Source: Antedon mediterranea
Taxonomy: Eukaryota > Echinodermata > Crinoidea > Comatulida > Antedonidae
Assembly (NCBI RefSeq): GCF_964355755.1
Contig: NC_092674.1
Span: forward strand, 26,836,001 to 26,900,000
DNA: 64,000 bases
Direction of reading: 5' to 3'
The notes below the pieces were generated by a model, which was given only the letters and a program-made list of their open reading frames with translations, was not told the DNA's origin and ran no database searches. How positions within the stretch are numbered: the stretch's first letter is position 1; every line of letters begins with the position of its first letter. The translations under genes and the position numbers were made by a program. Of the stretch, positions 1-10,630 are shown one piece after another.

Positions 1-680
1 TAGGATAGACTTCTGCAAACTTGTTTTCTGCAGTTTGCCGAGGTCTGGTCAACTAGTCTACAATAGAAAACTTTGGGAAACTTTTGTTCTTTTACATTGT
101 GAATCATATATGCACTGGAAAAAAACCAGATTTGTTGGATCTCAAAGTTGTCCCCTTAATAGAGATTCTACTCTATTGTGGATTACAGATAACACTACAG
201 TAGGTCTATATAGTCAGTAACGATATTTATGAAATAAATAAATTATAAAATGGTAATATTAAATCATTTAGTGAGACATTTCTTTGGTACTTTTCTGTAA
301 TTAACAACGCGGTCGTTAATTTATATGCTGTTCATTGTATCAAAAGAAATAAAATATTGAATTAAATGGTGTATGACGGGCCGAGGAAGTTCGCAATCAA
401 GGTGTTAATTGCGATGAATGTTGACGTCATTCATCACATGTACGACGTTATATTGTTATTGAAAGGCGGGTGTATACCGTGTAGGAAGACCGTGATTTTC
501 AATTTATAGAATTATCTGAAAATGTGTGAAAGATGTTCACTTGTCAGTTAGCGGGAAGGATGTTGACAAACCCAATTAAACAAGCAGTTTGGAGAAGTTC
601 AGTTTTTGTTCTCTTTAGAGCAAATTTCGTAGAATTACATCGCAAATTCGATTTTTTTTTACAATTACAGATGTTTCTAA
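1..680. other. Upstream intergenic DNA, no gene seen
   Basis: AT-rich sequence with no convincing exon. A perfect palindromic CRE-type word, TGACGTCA, lies at 422-429, in a locally CG-containing patch (about 365-490). A fragment at about 144-165 (TGTCCCCTTAATAG) belongs to a motif that recurs elsewhere in the window. The short open frames here have no recognisable domain. Confidence 0.5.
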
Positions 681-860
681 AGCATGGTTCCCCACTAGCG
701 ACGCAACGCAAGGACGTAACGCAACGCAAGTGAATTGACCAATCACAAGCGATGGCTTATTCGCTTGTAATTGCAAACTGTCTATAACTTTGCTTGTCAA
801 CGGTTAAAACGCTTGCGTTGCGTTTACGTCCTTGCGTTACGTTCTAGTGGGAACCACGCT
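681..860. mobile_element. 180-bp PIF/Harbinger-like MITE
   Basis: The two ends are inverted repeats of about 49 bp with few mismatches: the left starts AGCATGGTTCC and contains GCAACGCAAGGACGTAACGC, and the right ends with GGAACCACGCT. TAA flanks the element on both sides (678-680 and 861-863), as expected for a 3-bp TWA target duplication. There is no coding capacity, so it would be a non-autonomous element moved in trans. Assignment to PIF/Harbinger rests on the 3-bp TAA duplication and is an inference. Confidence 0.75.
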
Positions 861-924
861 TAAGCGCTTTCTTTACAAGCCATGAAATATCCTAAAAGTA
901 TAAACAGGGAAGCGCTCCCTGATT

Positions 925-1275
925 ACGTATTTTTACGCAACGCGACTCTATAGCTCACTATGTCGGTCGGTCGGTAAATAATAATAATAATAATATTAAG
1001 ATTGTTATAGCGCACATACCACTCCAGAGTGCTCAAGGCGCATTTAAAAATAAAAAAGAAATAAATCATACAAATTCCTGACAAATAAAATGCAATTTCT
1101 TTGGAGGGTCCCCATCCGTTGTCGTTCTGTCGCGGTCCCGGACCCCTACCTAGGTGACCAAACAAAGGAGCAGGATACACATTTGCCTTGCCACAGACGA
1201 CCGGGTGCTCAGAGTAAACACTAAATGTCGGTAAACACTAACCCAAATTTGCAAACGCGACTGCAGCCATGTATA
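925..1275 (-). repeat. Interspersed repeat, inverted copy of 42430-42558, with nested insert
   Basis: Two pieces of this stretch match the reverse complement of 42430-42558: 925-966 (ACTATGTCGGTCGGTCGGT with a GCGACTCTA segment) and 1205-1275 (CTGCAGCCATGTATATGG). They are separated by an ATT microsatellite (about 977-995) and a segment with GCGCATACC/GAGTGCTCAAGGCGC character that looks like the reversed 3' end of another retroelement, probably inserted into the older repeat. The family is not recognised. Confidence 0.55.
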
Positions 1276-1280
1276 TGGTC

Positions 1281-2593
1281 GTGTTTGTTTTCAAGGAAAT
1301 CTTTTATTTCGAAATCTCTGGTCCAAAGAAAGTAAAATTACGTATAAACTCTATTACTACACTGACGACGCGCCCTCATCTCAGGATGTAACATCTTTGA
1401 CAAAACCACACAAATTTTAAAACCCATCAGTTCTAAAAGTAGGTCTATTAATTATCCCTATATCTACAATTAATGATCCCCTTTGTTTATTTTTTTTCTT
1501 TTAAAAACTTAATAGTTACAATATTACAGTAGGTTAAGTTTTATCCCTTGTAAAAAACCGCCAAGCAGATCTGCCGGCGGGGGTTAATGACTCGGATGTT
1601 TTGAAGCTAAATGAGTAAAATAATAAAGAGCTGCTATGTCATTTCCGGCTAGATATTTATGTCACTCGTCCACATGTGTTCATCTTATCTAAATAATCTA
1701 TTTTGATTGGTTGATGGTCATGGAACAAATAACTTCAAACGACCTGGTTAATTAGCCGCCAGCAACCATAGGCGTTAGCGTACGAAGACAGGAAAGTACC
1801 GACTTGTGTGAGCTGATAATGATACCAACTTTAAAAGGCTTAGTCAGGCTTCGAATTTTATGGGGAAAAATGAAATAATCTACAATAGATTCCGTGACAT
1901 GATGAGAAAGATAAATCCCAATAAAATAAGAATCACATGGTATAAGTTGTTTAAATTAACTGAAACCTGGCCAATAAAGATTGGATGTTTGAAATAATAT
2001 CGATACGGTGTTCATATGTCGAGATCATTTTGTTCTCCTATTATATTTAAGTTTAGGATTGCTAGAACAAGCAAATAGGCCTAGAAGTGGCAAAAATTTC
2101 TAATAACATTTAGTTTTAAAAAAACCAATGAGAAACATCTGGGATGATAGTCCTGTACCCTTCATGATCGTGCTTATGTTTTTTCGGTTATTAAATTGGT
2201 TACTGTTTTAAATGATTTCTTTATTGTATGACTTGACTTGCACTTCGATTTAAGTTCAGTTGTCAATGTCATCAGATTTCTTGAAGATGAGTGAATTATT
2301 TGTATGCCAGCAGTATAGGCACCAGCTATTAATGTTCTAATAATCATGAGAGATAAAGGATTAATGCCATTTATGCTACACTATAACATACTACAGGTAT
2401 AGGCCTACACAAAATGTTCTGTTCTGTTTGCTTCAAACAGAAGCATTGTGATGCCACTGATTCAAAGGTGTATGGTCAACAAATAAATAAATCGCATCCC
2501 TAAAAATAGGTTTATCTAATAAGTTCAAAAGTAGGCCTACACGGCATATCTGGTTCCATAAATATAGATCAAATTATCTGGTTTGTGTAGTTA
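1281..2593. other. Intergenic DNA upstream of gene 1, no gene seen
   Basis: AT-rich sequence with no open frame of note and no clear transposon ends. The word TAGGCCTA occurs at about 2075, 2400 and 2530. The last few hundred bases probably include distal regulatory sequence for the gene starting at 2683, but nothing specific can be assigned. Confidence 0.4.
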
Positions 2594-2676
2594 TTACGTA
2601 ACTTTTGAATTCAGCAGGTAGAATAGTCACGTGGGACTGTGTTACGTAACGTAAACTTTACCTCTTCTACCTGCTG
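2594..2676 (+). promoter_or_regulatory. Putative proximal promoter of the EXPERA-like gene
   Basis: Directly upstream of the start codon are two perfect TTACGTAA palindromes (2594-2601 and 2642-2649), a CACGTG E-box (2628-2633), and a perfect 12-bp inverted repeat CAGCAGGTAGAA / TTCTACCTGCTG (2612-2623 and 2665-2676) enclosing the E-box and the second palindrome. TTACGTAA fits PAR-type bZIP sites and CACGTG fits bHLH-ZIP sites. No TATA box is obvious. Occupancy and the transcription start are unknown. Confidence 0.45.
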
Positions 2677-2682
2677 CGAAAC

Positions 2683-2863
2683 ATGGCGAGAACAACCAGA
2701 ACAGTTGGAGCTCGAAAGTCTATCAAATCAAACAGTGGTTTGCCGGGATGGATTGCAGCTTGGCTTTTAATTACAGCTGTTATTCAAACATGGGATGCTA
2801 GTTACATTTTACTTAGGCCACACTCAGCCGCTGGAGGAAAATTAAATGCATTTTGGAGACCAT
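2683..2863 (+). CDS. EXPERA/EBP-like membrane protein, exon 1 of 4
   Basis: This exon starts a 185-residue protein (exons 2683-2863, 3272-3338, 4016-4061, 40804-41067; 558 bp with stop, all junctions GT/AG and in phase). The ATG has A at -3 and G at +4, and an in-frame TAA at 2647-2649 excludes an upstream extension. Exon 1 encodes a basic N-terminus (1-20), the first predicted helix (about 22-44) and the loop to residue 60, and ends in phase 1 at a GTAAGT donor. From memory of the family, the complete protein follows the emopamil-binding-protein pattern of four helices with a closing P-N-x-x-W-x-L-V-P-G motif. The histidine used by EBP in helix 1 (VIH) is replaced by glutamine (VIQ, residues 33-35), so isomerase activity is doubtful. 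A lipid- or sterol-related role in the ER is possible by family but not shown. Confidence 0.72.
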
Positions 2864-3271
2864 GTAAGTGTGATACACGTAGGCCTAGCATAATACCGGA
2901 ACCAACAAACAAGCGGTATAAATAAGTACATAACAGGGGGAGTGGTTGAAGTCGTTGGCTACCGGCAAAGTGTGGTAGGCTTAGGATAGACTTTTCGTCT
3001 TTTTTTTTATGTTACTTATTTTACACGTTCGTTGCAAGTCAGCAACAAAGAAATAACACATCTGAAAAGAAAGAAATATAGATTGTCAACGTAAAAAAAC
3101 TAAAAATGATTTTATTCTATTTCTGATTTTGAACTTGTAAAATTGTTATTTCTAATTGCTGCCCTCTATAGTTTGCTTAACTTTTAATATTAGAACAAAT
3201 AAAGCAACTAATGAAGAAATAATTTTCTTCTCTTTTCTTCTTATGATTCCATTTCGCTTTTTTTTTGGTAG

Positions 3272-3338
3272 ATAATCTTTATCAAGAAATTGATCTAAGA
3301 TACAAAGAAGATGAATCGTTTGGCATTGCTCAAAGCTG
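3272..3338 (+). CDS. EXPERA/EBP-like membrane protein, exon 2 of 4
   Basis: Encodes residues 61-82 plus two bases of codon 83: the hydrophilic loop YNLYQEIDLRYKEDESF leading to helix 2. The acceptor is a T-rich tract ending in TAG at 3269-3271. Two donors are nearby: GTAGGT at 3339 keeps the frame, while GTAATT at 3343 would put a stop codon in the exon, so 3338 was chosen. In EBP the equivalent loop contains a similar K/E-Y..D-S run before helix 2. The exon joins exon 1 in phase 1 and exon 3 in phase 2. Confidence 0.68.
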
Positions 3339-4015
3339 GTAGGTAATTTTAATGAAAAAAAAATATAATAGTTTTATTTTCTTATTTTAACTAAAAACTA
3401 ATTTTTGATCTTTCTTTTTGACACACTGTTATCAATATATGTTAGCGCTCCTCACTTTAAAACTAATAACCATGGAAAACAGAGTTTTAATTAATGGATA
3501 TTTTTCAGCAAGACCTATTAAAGTTGTCTTCAATTTGCTTATATTAACCTAAATCCAGCTCATTAAATTTACTGTTTTTCTAAATTGTTAAAATCTAGTA
3601 CAGTTTTATTTTTTACATGACATGGCCTATATAATATTTTTAGTCTGTCAATTACAGTTGGGATTGATACTTCCTCGATTGTCAATACCCATACAAATAT
3701 ATAAAACGATTTATTTTGTTAAATCCGATGGAAGGACGACTGATTGTTGAATATAGGCTAATAAATCAGGCTAGTAATTATGCAACAATGCTCGTCGCGC
3801 ATCTAGTTTTTTTGTTTGACACAATATATCGTTTACATTCCGTGGCATGGATTTCTAGATAATGACAAGGTAAGTAAAAAATGTAGGCTAACCAAGGTAG
3901 TATTTTCTTTTTTTTTTATTTCGGAATAAATTTTTAGTTTCTGTGTTCAGGAACTATTCAGTCGTTAACAAATGGAAATGATTTTTATACAATATAATTT
4001 GTGTCCTTTTTTCAG

Positions 4016-4061
4016 TCTTAACGTGGTTGAAGTCCTTCTATGTGTTTTTGTACTTTATCTC
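4016..4061 (+). CDS. EXPERA/EBP-like membrane protein, exon 3 of 4 (46 bp)
   Basis: A 46-bp exon between TTTTTTCAG and GTAAGT, encoding residues 83-98 (CLNVVEVLLCVFVLYL), which form helix 2. The glutamate at residue 88 sits where EBP has a conserved glutamate in this helix, although the following T-A and G-P-L residues of EBP are not kept. It ends in phase 0 and matches the phase of the exon 36.7 kb downstream. The small size makes this the least certain exon; the fit of both phases and the hydrophobic content support it. Confidence 0.6.
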
Positions 4062-4169
4062 GTAAGTATGAACAATTATTAAACAAAAATTAATTTGTAA
4101 TATAATTATAATTATATCAGATCTATGCTATGATTTAAACTTCTATTTAAACTGATTTGACTTTTTTTA

Positions 4170-4345
4170 ATGTATGTTGTATGTATACCGCACCAACAGA
4201 TGATTTATGTCCAATCCGAAGGACGGGGCAAATGAGAGTAAATAAAGCATAATGAATATTGGACAGATTCGAACCCATGCCTCTCGCATGGTAGTCTAAT
4301 CCAATACAATATGCCACATCACTCTCAGAACTGATAGACAGTATA
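4170..4345 (-). mobile_element. tRNA-derived SINE, reverse orientation
   Basis: On the minus strand, a tRNA-like head (A-box-like GTGGCATATTGTATTGG, then CATGCGAGAGGCATGG and the B-box GGTTCGAATC) is followed by a body with GGATTGGACATAAATCATC and GTTGGTGCGGTATAC. The body recalls the GGATAAGGACTATAAACC block in the SINE at 9893, which suggests a shared core between families. No oligo-A or clear target duplication was identified. Confidence 0.6.
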
Positions 4346-4850
4346 GCACCATATGTTTTTTCTTGTTTTCTTCCTCTTACTATTAATAGTTCATGATCGG
4401 TCGTAACACTCTGTTAATGTTTTTTCTCTTTAGAAATATTACTATTGAACTCTCCCCTTAAGCGTATATTCTGCTCATCAATAATAAAGTATGAAAACAA
4501 AGAAATATCATATCGTGCTTAAGAATCTTGAAATCCTATCATTTTCCCTTCCCCAGGTGAAATACATTACTAATTTATACTTTTCAATAATATGTAAAGA
4601 CTTATTGAAATGACTTGATGATGAACTTAAACATTATAATAACACATTTATTGCCCTTAGTTTATTTGATGATGTCATCCGGATAACGAATCTTAAGATT
4701 ATGCGATAGTAATCACTGGGGTATTGACCTTACCCCCTCACAGAAAGTCCAAGGCTTTTGAGACATTCACCTGGGAGTACTTACTATGCAAAGAGGAAGT
4801 TATGTTAATTTACAACATCTACATATTACATGTTATTTAAAACACATCAA

Positions 4851-5300
4851 TTTACATTTATATGCAATTGAATGGTGACAGATCTCAACAAAAAATAATA
4901 TATAAGAATTACTCAACCAATCAAAACCGATTAAAAGTATATACACTGTCAGTATATTTCTTGTATTTGTTTACCCATAAATATGTCAACGTTTATCATT
5001 TAGTTCTGGGATAGTAGAACAAGGATAGCAATTTACATTTAAATGGTATTGAATGATGACAGATCTAGACTAGTAGTTACATAACAAATTATACAACCAA
5101 TCAAAACCAATTAAAAGTATATACTGTCATTATAAATTGTAGTATTTCTACTATGAATTATGATATCACCCTTTTCTTTTAAATGTACTGTGTCATCATT
5201 TAGTAATAGATCTACAGATTACTAGAATCATTTACATAACAATTAAACCTATCTGCCTATAAAATCAATTAAAAGTTAATGAAATTAATTAATTAAAAAG
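4851..5300. repeat. Degenerate tandem triplication, about 180-bp period
   Basis: Three diverged copies start near 4851, 5032 and 5209. Each contains a TTTACATTTA/TTTACATAAC block, a GACAGATCT-like block in the first two, and a (CAACCAATC)AAAACC-ATTAAAAG block. The third copy is shorter. Divergence suggests an old duplication. No coding or structural role is apparent. Confidence 0.5.
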
Positions 5301-5317
5301 ATACACTATCACGTTTG

Positions 5318-5643
5318 CGTGTGGCGCGTGTGGCGCAGTATGTTGGACGTTGGACTACCGATCGTCAGACCTAGGTTCGAATCCAACTCTCGCCGCATTG
5401 CTTGTATCCGTAGGCAAGATACTTTACTTACGTTGCCTCTCTCCACCCAGGTGTATAAATGGGTACCCAGTTAGATCTAGACACAACTGCGCTGGTTACC
5501 GGCTGCATTATGGGAGTATGTTTCCATACGTGTTTGATCCCAACAAATACTGGGGTAATAATGCTTGTAAAGCGCCTTTGAGCATGATTACTCATGAAAA
5601 GGGCGCTATATAAATCTGGTATTATTATTATTATTATTATTAT
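5318..5643 (+). mobile_element. tRNA-derived SINE with ATT tail
   Basis: The head resembles a tRNA: A-box-like TGGCGCAGTATGTTGG near 5331 and B-box GGTTCGAATCC near 5374. It continues into a long body (CAAGATACTTTACTTACG, CTCTCCACCCAGGTGTATAA, TTACCGGCTGCATTATGGG) and ends in AAAGCGCCTTTGAGC, GGGCGCTATATAAATCTGG and an ATT microsatellite tail. This layout is typical of long SINEs found in many marine invertebrates. It is close to full length and could recently have been transcribed by RNA polymerase III. Confidence 0.85.
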
Positions 5644-5750
5644 GTTATTCAACTTTCTCTGTTATGCTTATTATACTGACCAAGCTTCTGGTTCGGTGCC
5701 TGGATAAAACATTGTTAAAATTGGTGTAGTGTTTAAAAATAGCTTAAACT

Positions 5751-5889
5751 TAAGCTCTGTCTATACTATCAAACTTTATGTAGCAAAAAATGTGCCCAAA
5801 TATGGTAGTGATATAACATCATCATGTCCACATACTGTATGGGCACATCACATTTTTTTTGTTTGTTTGATATTGTAGACAAAGCTTTA
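5751..5889. mobile_element. AAGCTCTGTC MITE, copy A
   Basis: The left end is TAAGCTCTGTCTATACTATC and the right end is TTGATATTGTAGACAAAGCT followed by TTA. The interior carries GTGCCCAAATATGG and TATGGGCACATCACA blocks in opposite orientation, so the element is nested inverted repeats throughout. At least eight copies lie in this intron. Flanking TA/TTA suggests a TA target, as for Tc1/mariner-type elements. No coding capacity. Confidence 0.75.
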
Positions 5890-5931
5890 GAACCAGATTC
5901 CGTACAATTGTACCCATGAGTTTTAAAATGG

Positions 5932-6096
5932 TAAAGCTCTGTCCACACTATCAAACTTTATGTGACAAAAAAATGTGATGTGCCCATATATGGACATGAT
6001 GATGTCATAGCACTACCATATTTAAGAATATCGCTACCATATTTAGGCACATCACACTTTTTTGTCAAACTAGTTTGATAGTGTAGACAGAGCTTA
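5932..6096. mobile_element. AAGCTCTGTC MITE, copy B
   Basis: Full-length copy 42 bp downstream of copy A. Ends TAAAGCTCTGTCCACACTAT and ATAGTGTAGACAGAGCTTA are near-perfect inverted repeats. The inner blocks ATGTGATGTGCCCATATATG and ATATTTAGGCACATCACAC are also inverted. A direct-repeat pair (CACTACCATATTTAAG / CGCTACCATATTTAGG) lies in the centre. Confidence 0.8.
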
Positions 6097-6201
6097 ACAT
6101 AGAGTTTTCTCAGGCCACTAAAACTAATCCCTACAGTATTTCCGTGAATATTTATCCGTAGTAAACAAGTTCTGGAATAAAACAAAGTGTAGAAATAGTT
6201 T

Positions 6202-6313
6202 TTAAGCTCTACACTATCAAACTATTTTGACAACAAAATGTTATGTGCCCATATATGGAAATGATGATGGCATATCACTACACATTTTTTGTCAAACTAG
6301 TAGACAGAGCTTT
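6202..6313. mobile_element. AAGCTCTGTC MITE, copy C (internally deleted)
   Basis: Starts TTAAGCTCTACACTATCAAA and ends GTAGACAGAGCTTTA. One inner arm (TTATGTGCCCATATATGG) is present but the opposite inner arm has been lost, leaving about 112 bp. It is the third copy within 560 bp. A lone right end, TAGACAGAGCTTTAG, follows at about 6551-6565. Confidence 0.7.
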
Positions 6314-6319
6314 ATTCAT

Positions 6320-8104
6320 TTCCAAAAAAATGGCCTTATTGTTACAGGTGAGAAAATAATAATAATGCGCTGCTCTCACAGCATTTATTTGGTCCAATAA
6401 AACATATCATCGGAAATTCGATTTTTGTACACTATTAAAAAGAACAATAAATATATAGGAACATTATACACACTGTACAAAATTGCACAAAAACGATAAC
6501 ACAGTAAATTACTGAAACAGAACCAAATTATCTAGTAACGGTGTTGTTGATAGACAGAGCTTTAGATATGTTTTGCACCAGATTACTGTACTAATAAATC
6601 TAAACAGTTATACTGATGTTAATTAAGAAATATTAATAATATGATTACAAAATAATAAATATAATGATATATGTATTAACACCTGTTTTGTGTGAAATAT
6701 TTATATCCGCTTTGATTGTTTGATATTCATTGAGGAACAATAAACTTCAGTACATTAATTTAACAACATCCTCTCTCATATTTCAATATCTCATTAAAAA
6801 AGACAGATATAACTATAGAAATTTAGTAACTTATAATGTATTTTTGTGTAGTTGAATAGCTGAGTATATCTGTTTGCCTGTAAATTTTAGACCCTGGGTT
6901 CAAGTCATGTTGGTATGACCCAATAAATGTCATTTGATGTATTGCCCTATAAAACATACAATAAAAAGGAATGTGAAAATCCATGCCTACTGTAGATAAT
7001 GAAAATTAGTTAAAAGGTCAACACTGAATAAGTGAATTTAATGGTTAAATTAGCATAAGAAACTTATACAGTAATGTAACCAAACATTTTGTTTTAAATT
7101 GATAATTTAAAAATATAAATGGATGTGTTTGCCTTTTAATTTTAGATCCCTGGTTCAAATCATATTGGAAGTATGTACAGTATGACCCCACTCGATTCTT
7201 ATGACAACATATTTCCAATATCAAGGCAAATTCTACAATACAGCATAGGTAGTGCCTGTATCATGTAAGCTTAGGTTAAGGTTTAGGCCAGGATACAATA
7301 CAAGCATCATTCTGCTGATTGGCTGATGACCCAACATGTGTCATTTTACGTATCTCTCACGTATCTCTTCTGTTCATTGTACGATAAAACTTACCATAAA
7401 AAAAAATGTATAGTATAATAAGAATCTGATCAATAGATTCTGAAAAAAAAAAAAGATGAATCAGACAATTTTGATAAATAATTTTTACCCCCTTAGCCAA
7501 TAACTCCAAATTGACCTTCACCCTTCAATTTCCTTCACTAAATATGACTTCATAAGTATATTATAATCCTCTTTCAATTCCCTCTAGGCATCAAAAATAT
7601 GAAACTATCTTTTAGTATCTTTTAAGAGCATTTAATTATTGTTTTAAGGGGGTAATATGTTCCGAACTTATTTTTTTTTTATTACATATGTCTAGTCAGA
7701 GACTGAAATCTTGCCCCATCAAATGTATGCATTTCCCATGAGCCTTTGCTCCCCTGCAGGCGGATATAATACATCGTTAATAATCCCCAGTTGTCGTGTT
7801 CGTTACTTTAATCTAGCTTCCTTGTTCATGACAAAGTTTTGCAAATATATGTTTTAGTTATTAATAAAATTACTACTTTTAAAATAATGTAGTCAAAATT
7901 TAATTTTATTTCGAAAACAAATCTCGTACTAGTAGTTGTTTTATATTTTAATGAGATAGAAAGTTATGAAGCTATTGTTATAACAATCATTATCAAAATC
8001 ATTAGTAGCGTCATCGTTTATTCTAAAACATTAATGTTCTCTCATCCTCAATATCATCAACATCATTGTGATGATTTTTATTTGTTTTTTTATCACCAAT
8101 ATTG
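6320..8104. other. Intron sequence with degraded tRNA-like fragments
   Basis: Mostly unassigned AT-rich DNA. Two related fragments, at about 6865-6905 (CTGGGTTCAAGTCATGTTGG) and 7125-7175 (CCTGGTTCAAATCATATTGG), look like decayed tRNA-derived B-box regions, each after a TTTAATTTTAGA-like stretch. Neither can fold as a tRNA. An A-run sits at 7442-7454. No exon is supported. Confidence 0.4.
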
Positions 8105-8535
8105 TATTTTTAACAGTATCATTTATATCATCATCGTTATCACAAACATAAACATTTACCAAAATCATCATTACCACTAAAACCATCACCAAACATCATC
8201 ATTGCCATAAATATCATCATTGCCATAACACTATCATCAGAAACACCATCACTACCACTGATGTCATTATTGCCACCAATATAATCACAACCACCAACAT
8301 CATCATTGCCACCGACATCATAACCAAGCATCATCATTGCCACCAACATCATCATTGGTATCAACATTATCATCAGCAACATCATCATCACCACCACCAC
8401 TGATGTCATTATTGCCACCATTATAATCACCACCAACATCATCATTGCCACCACTGATTTCATTATTGCCACCATTATAATTACAACCAACCACCAACAT
8501 CATCATTGCCACCAATATCAACAAACGCATGGTGA
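8105..8535. repeat. ATC/ACC-rich trinucleotide-based repeat
   Basis: Interrupted repeat built from CATCATCATTGCCACCA-like units with a period in multiples of three. It keeps frames open on the minus strand (methionine/aspartate/glycine-rich translation), which explains long apparent open frames without a gene. A looser ATCATC-rich region precedes it from about 7985. Confidence 0.8.
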
Positions 8536-9628
8536 GCATTATCAACAAATCAATGACACAATCATCAATTGATCTTGTTGACATTATCTTTTGTACCATA
8601 CATTTCAAAAGGGTTATCTGCTTTGACATCACCAGCTGTCCCGGTTCCATCAAAGCATCACCATCTAGTCATTCATATGTCCCAGGTCTGTAGGATATGA
8701 ATGATGCCGACTAAATTAGGAAAGAGGACTTAACTTCATCATTTATTTGGGATTATCTTAAGATTCTTTGTACGTATCATGACAGGACATGTGGTCTATT
8801 TTCTCACTATGACCATGAAATGTAACCCCTTCCTCTAAAAAGATGGAAACTAAATCTTAAAGGGGGTTAATTTAATTCTTGATAAATTGACATTATCATC
8901 CTTTAATTGAGGGTAACTTTATTATTGAACATGTCTTTAATTAGGGGTTCCTTTATTTGCAGACAGACCAGCGTAATAAAGTAGAACAAGTATCTATGAG
9001 ACACCCATACGCCCCCATTAAAGACAGTGACACTGCAAATTATGGATGTTTCTAGTAAAGTTCAACAGATCAAAAGATTCCCCTACTTTCCTATGGCTAT
9101 ACTAAAATATAACATAAGCACAGTCGCCTTCATTAAGGTAATTCTTTAGATAAGAGACCAACAAAATTACTCAAATTTGGTGGCAACCTAAACATGGATA
9201 GGAGTACTTCATTGCCTTATTAGTTGACCCCTTTTTGCACCCCAAACAGAAATCGAAAGTGAGCAACCTGCTAGTACCTTCTGCACATAGATTTGATGTT
9301 GACATTATCTATCTGAATATAACATGATATACTACACAGCTTGCAATAGATTGTCATTTTTTTTTCAATTAACTGTCAATCATTTTTTTTATAACTTGTC
9401 AAAAATGATGCATTTCACAGTTTCAAAATAATGTATTGAAATATCCCTTGGTTATTTTAAAAGTAACTGTTAGTTTAGCAATTAAATTGATTTCCTTTCA
9501 ACAAGATGGCTATTGCCGCCATTCTGGTTTGACATTCCTCCTCCTCATAAGTTCGCTTTGTGGTTCAGGAACTCACAATTGTGTGCCAATAAATCAGACT
9601 GGTTTCATGAGAACAGAATGACATTTAT
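8536..9628. other. Intron sequence, nothing specific
   Basis: No exon or intact element seen. A piece at about 8627-8677 (ACATCACCAGCTGTCCCGG, GTTCCATCAAAGCATCACC) resembles 51580-51630 (CCTCACCAGCTGGGCAGTTCC), so it is probably a fragment of a dispersed repeat. Confidence 0.35.
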
Positions 9629-9892
9629 CAGTGGCGAACCCAGGATTTTGAATTAGGGGTTGCACAGGGTCTAAAAGTAGTGAAACGAAACTCTGTAGTG
9701 GCTCATCTTTTAAGCACGTAATGATTTAAGAGATGACAGCAAAGAGCTGTTGATAGAATCAATTAAACATGCATTATAACTGAAGTAATGTTATAGATTA
9801 TCGTAATGTACAGTAATTTATTGTTTATTCCAAGGTTTACAGGTGACTCTATTGATTGATTATATCAATAAGTTGAGAGTTGATAAGTTGAT

Positions 9893-10205
9893 GAGTGAGT
9901 GAGTGGCCGAGCGGTTAAGACAGTGGAACCGTAATTACGTAGCCATAACATCGGCAGGGGTTCGAGGCTCACTTACTCCATGGTTCTAGTGGTAGAACGA
10001 GTCTTCTCGGATAAGGACTATAAACCGTAGGTCCAGTGTACACATCTACCTTGTGTGCACTTTAAAGAACCTAGCACATCTTTCGAGACGAGTAGGGGGT
10101 TAACCCGGTGTATTAGTACATCACAGCCACTGATCACCAACTGGGCCCTCTGGGAGACCAGTCTTTGACTGAAGAGGTTACCCAGTATAAATATATATTT
10201 CAATC
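9893..10205 (+). mobile_element. Leu/Ser-tRNA-type SINE, copy 1
   Basis: The head resembles a class II tRNA: A-box TGGCCGAGCGG at 9904-9914 and B-box GGTTCGAGGCT at 9959-9969, about 44 bp apart. The body contains TCTTCTCGGATAAGGACTAT, AAACCGTAGGTCCAGTGTAC, CTTTAAAGAACCTAGCACAT and ACGAGTAGGGGGTTAACCC, then a 3' segment with TGACTGAAGAGGTTACCCAG. Related copies are at 31979 (+), 34770 (-) and 39140 (+). No tRNA function is implied. Confidence 0.88.
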
Positions 10206-10429
10206 AATAATAATTTATCTTATTGATAGTAATTTTAGCAATGTATTGTAAGTTATTAAGAATTCTGTTGAGGTTGCTGCTTAATTCAACAAATGGTTGA
10301 TAGCTGTATATTTTCCAGAATTAAGCATGCAAGCCTGTAAAAATGAATTCTCCCTTTTCCTAAGTGCCCTTTCAAAGTGGCAACAAAAGTGATAATTAAG
10401 TGCTTAACTATAGTAGCCTAGCTTAGGAT

Positions 10430-10630
10430 GATTCAATTCAATTCAACGTAAACATTTATTTTCTTTCTTTCAATCAATAATAAAACAATTGAATAAGGTA
10501 TTAAAAAAAAGTAAGTACGAATTTCAAATAATACATTTCATGAATATAATATATAAACACAACAGGCAAAGAACATTAGTTCTAAACCGCCCGGTGATAT
10601 ACTGAAATTTTAATTAATGATTGTTGCTCC
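10430..10630 (-). mobile_element. Retroelement 3' end, reverse orientation
   Basis: Starts with ATTCAATTCAATTCAACG and TTTATTTTCTTTC, the reversed A/T-rich tail of a non-LTR element. It continues to a block (GAACATTAGTTCTAAACCGC, CCGGTGATATACTGAAATT) that is repeated almost exactly at about 18845-18890, beside another tRNA-like head. The family is not identified. A possible SINE/LINE tail pair. Confidence 0.5.

Noticed and set aside
5325-5398. Genuine tRNA gene on the plus strand
   Set aside because: Good A and B boxes, but imperfect acceptor pairing and direct continuation into a SINE body with ATT tail.
8140-8653. Minus-strand Met/Asp/Gly-rich open frames of 111-116 codons
   Set aside because: Translation of an ATC/ACC-type repeat; period in multiples of three explains the open frames.
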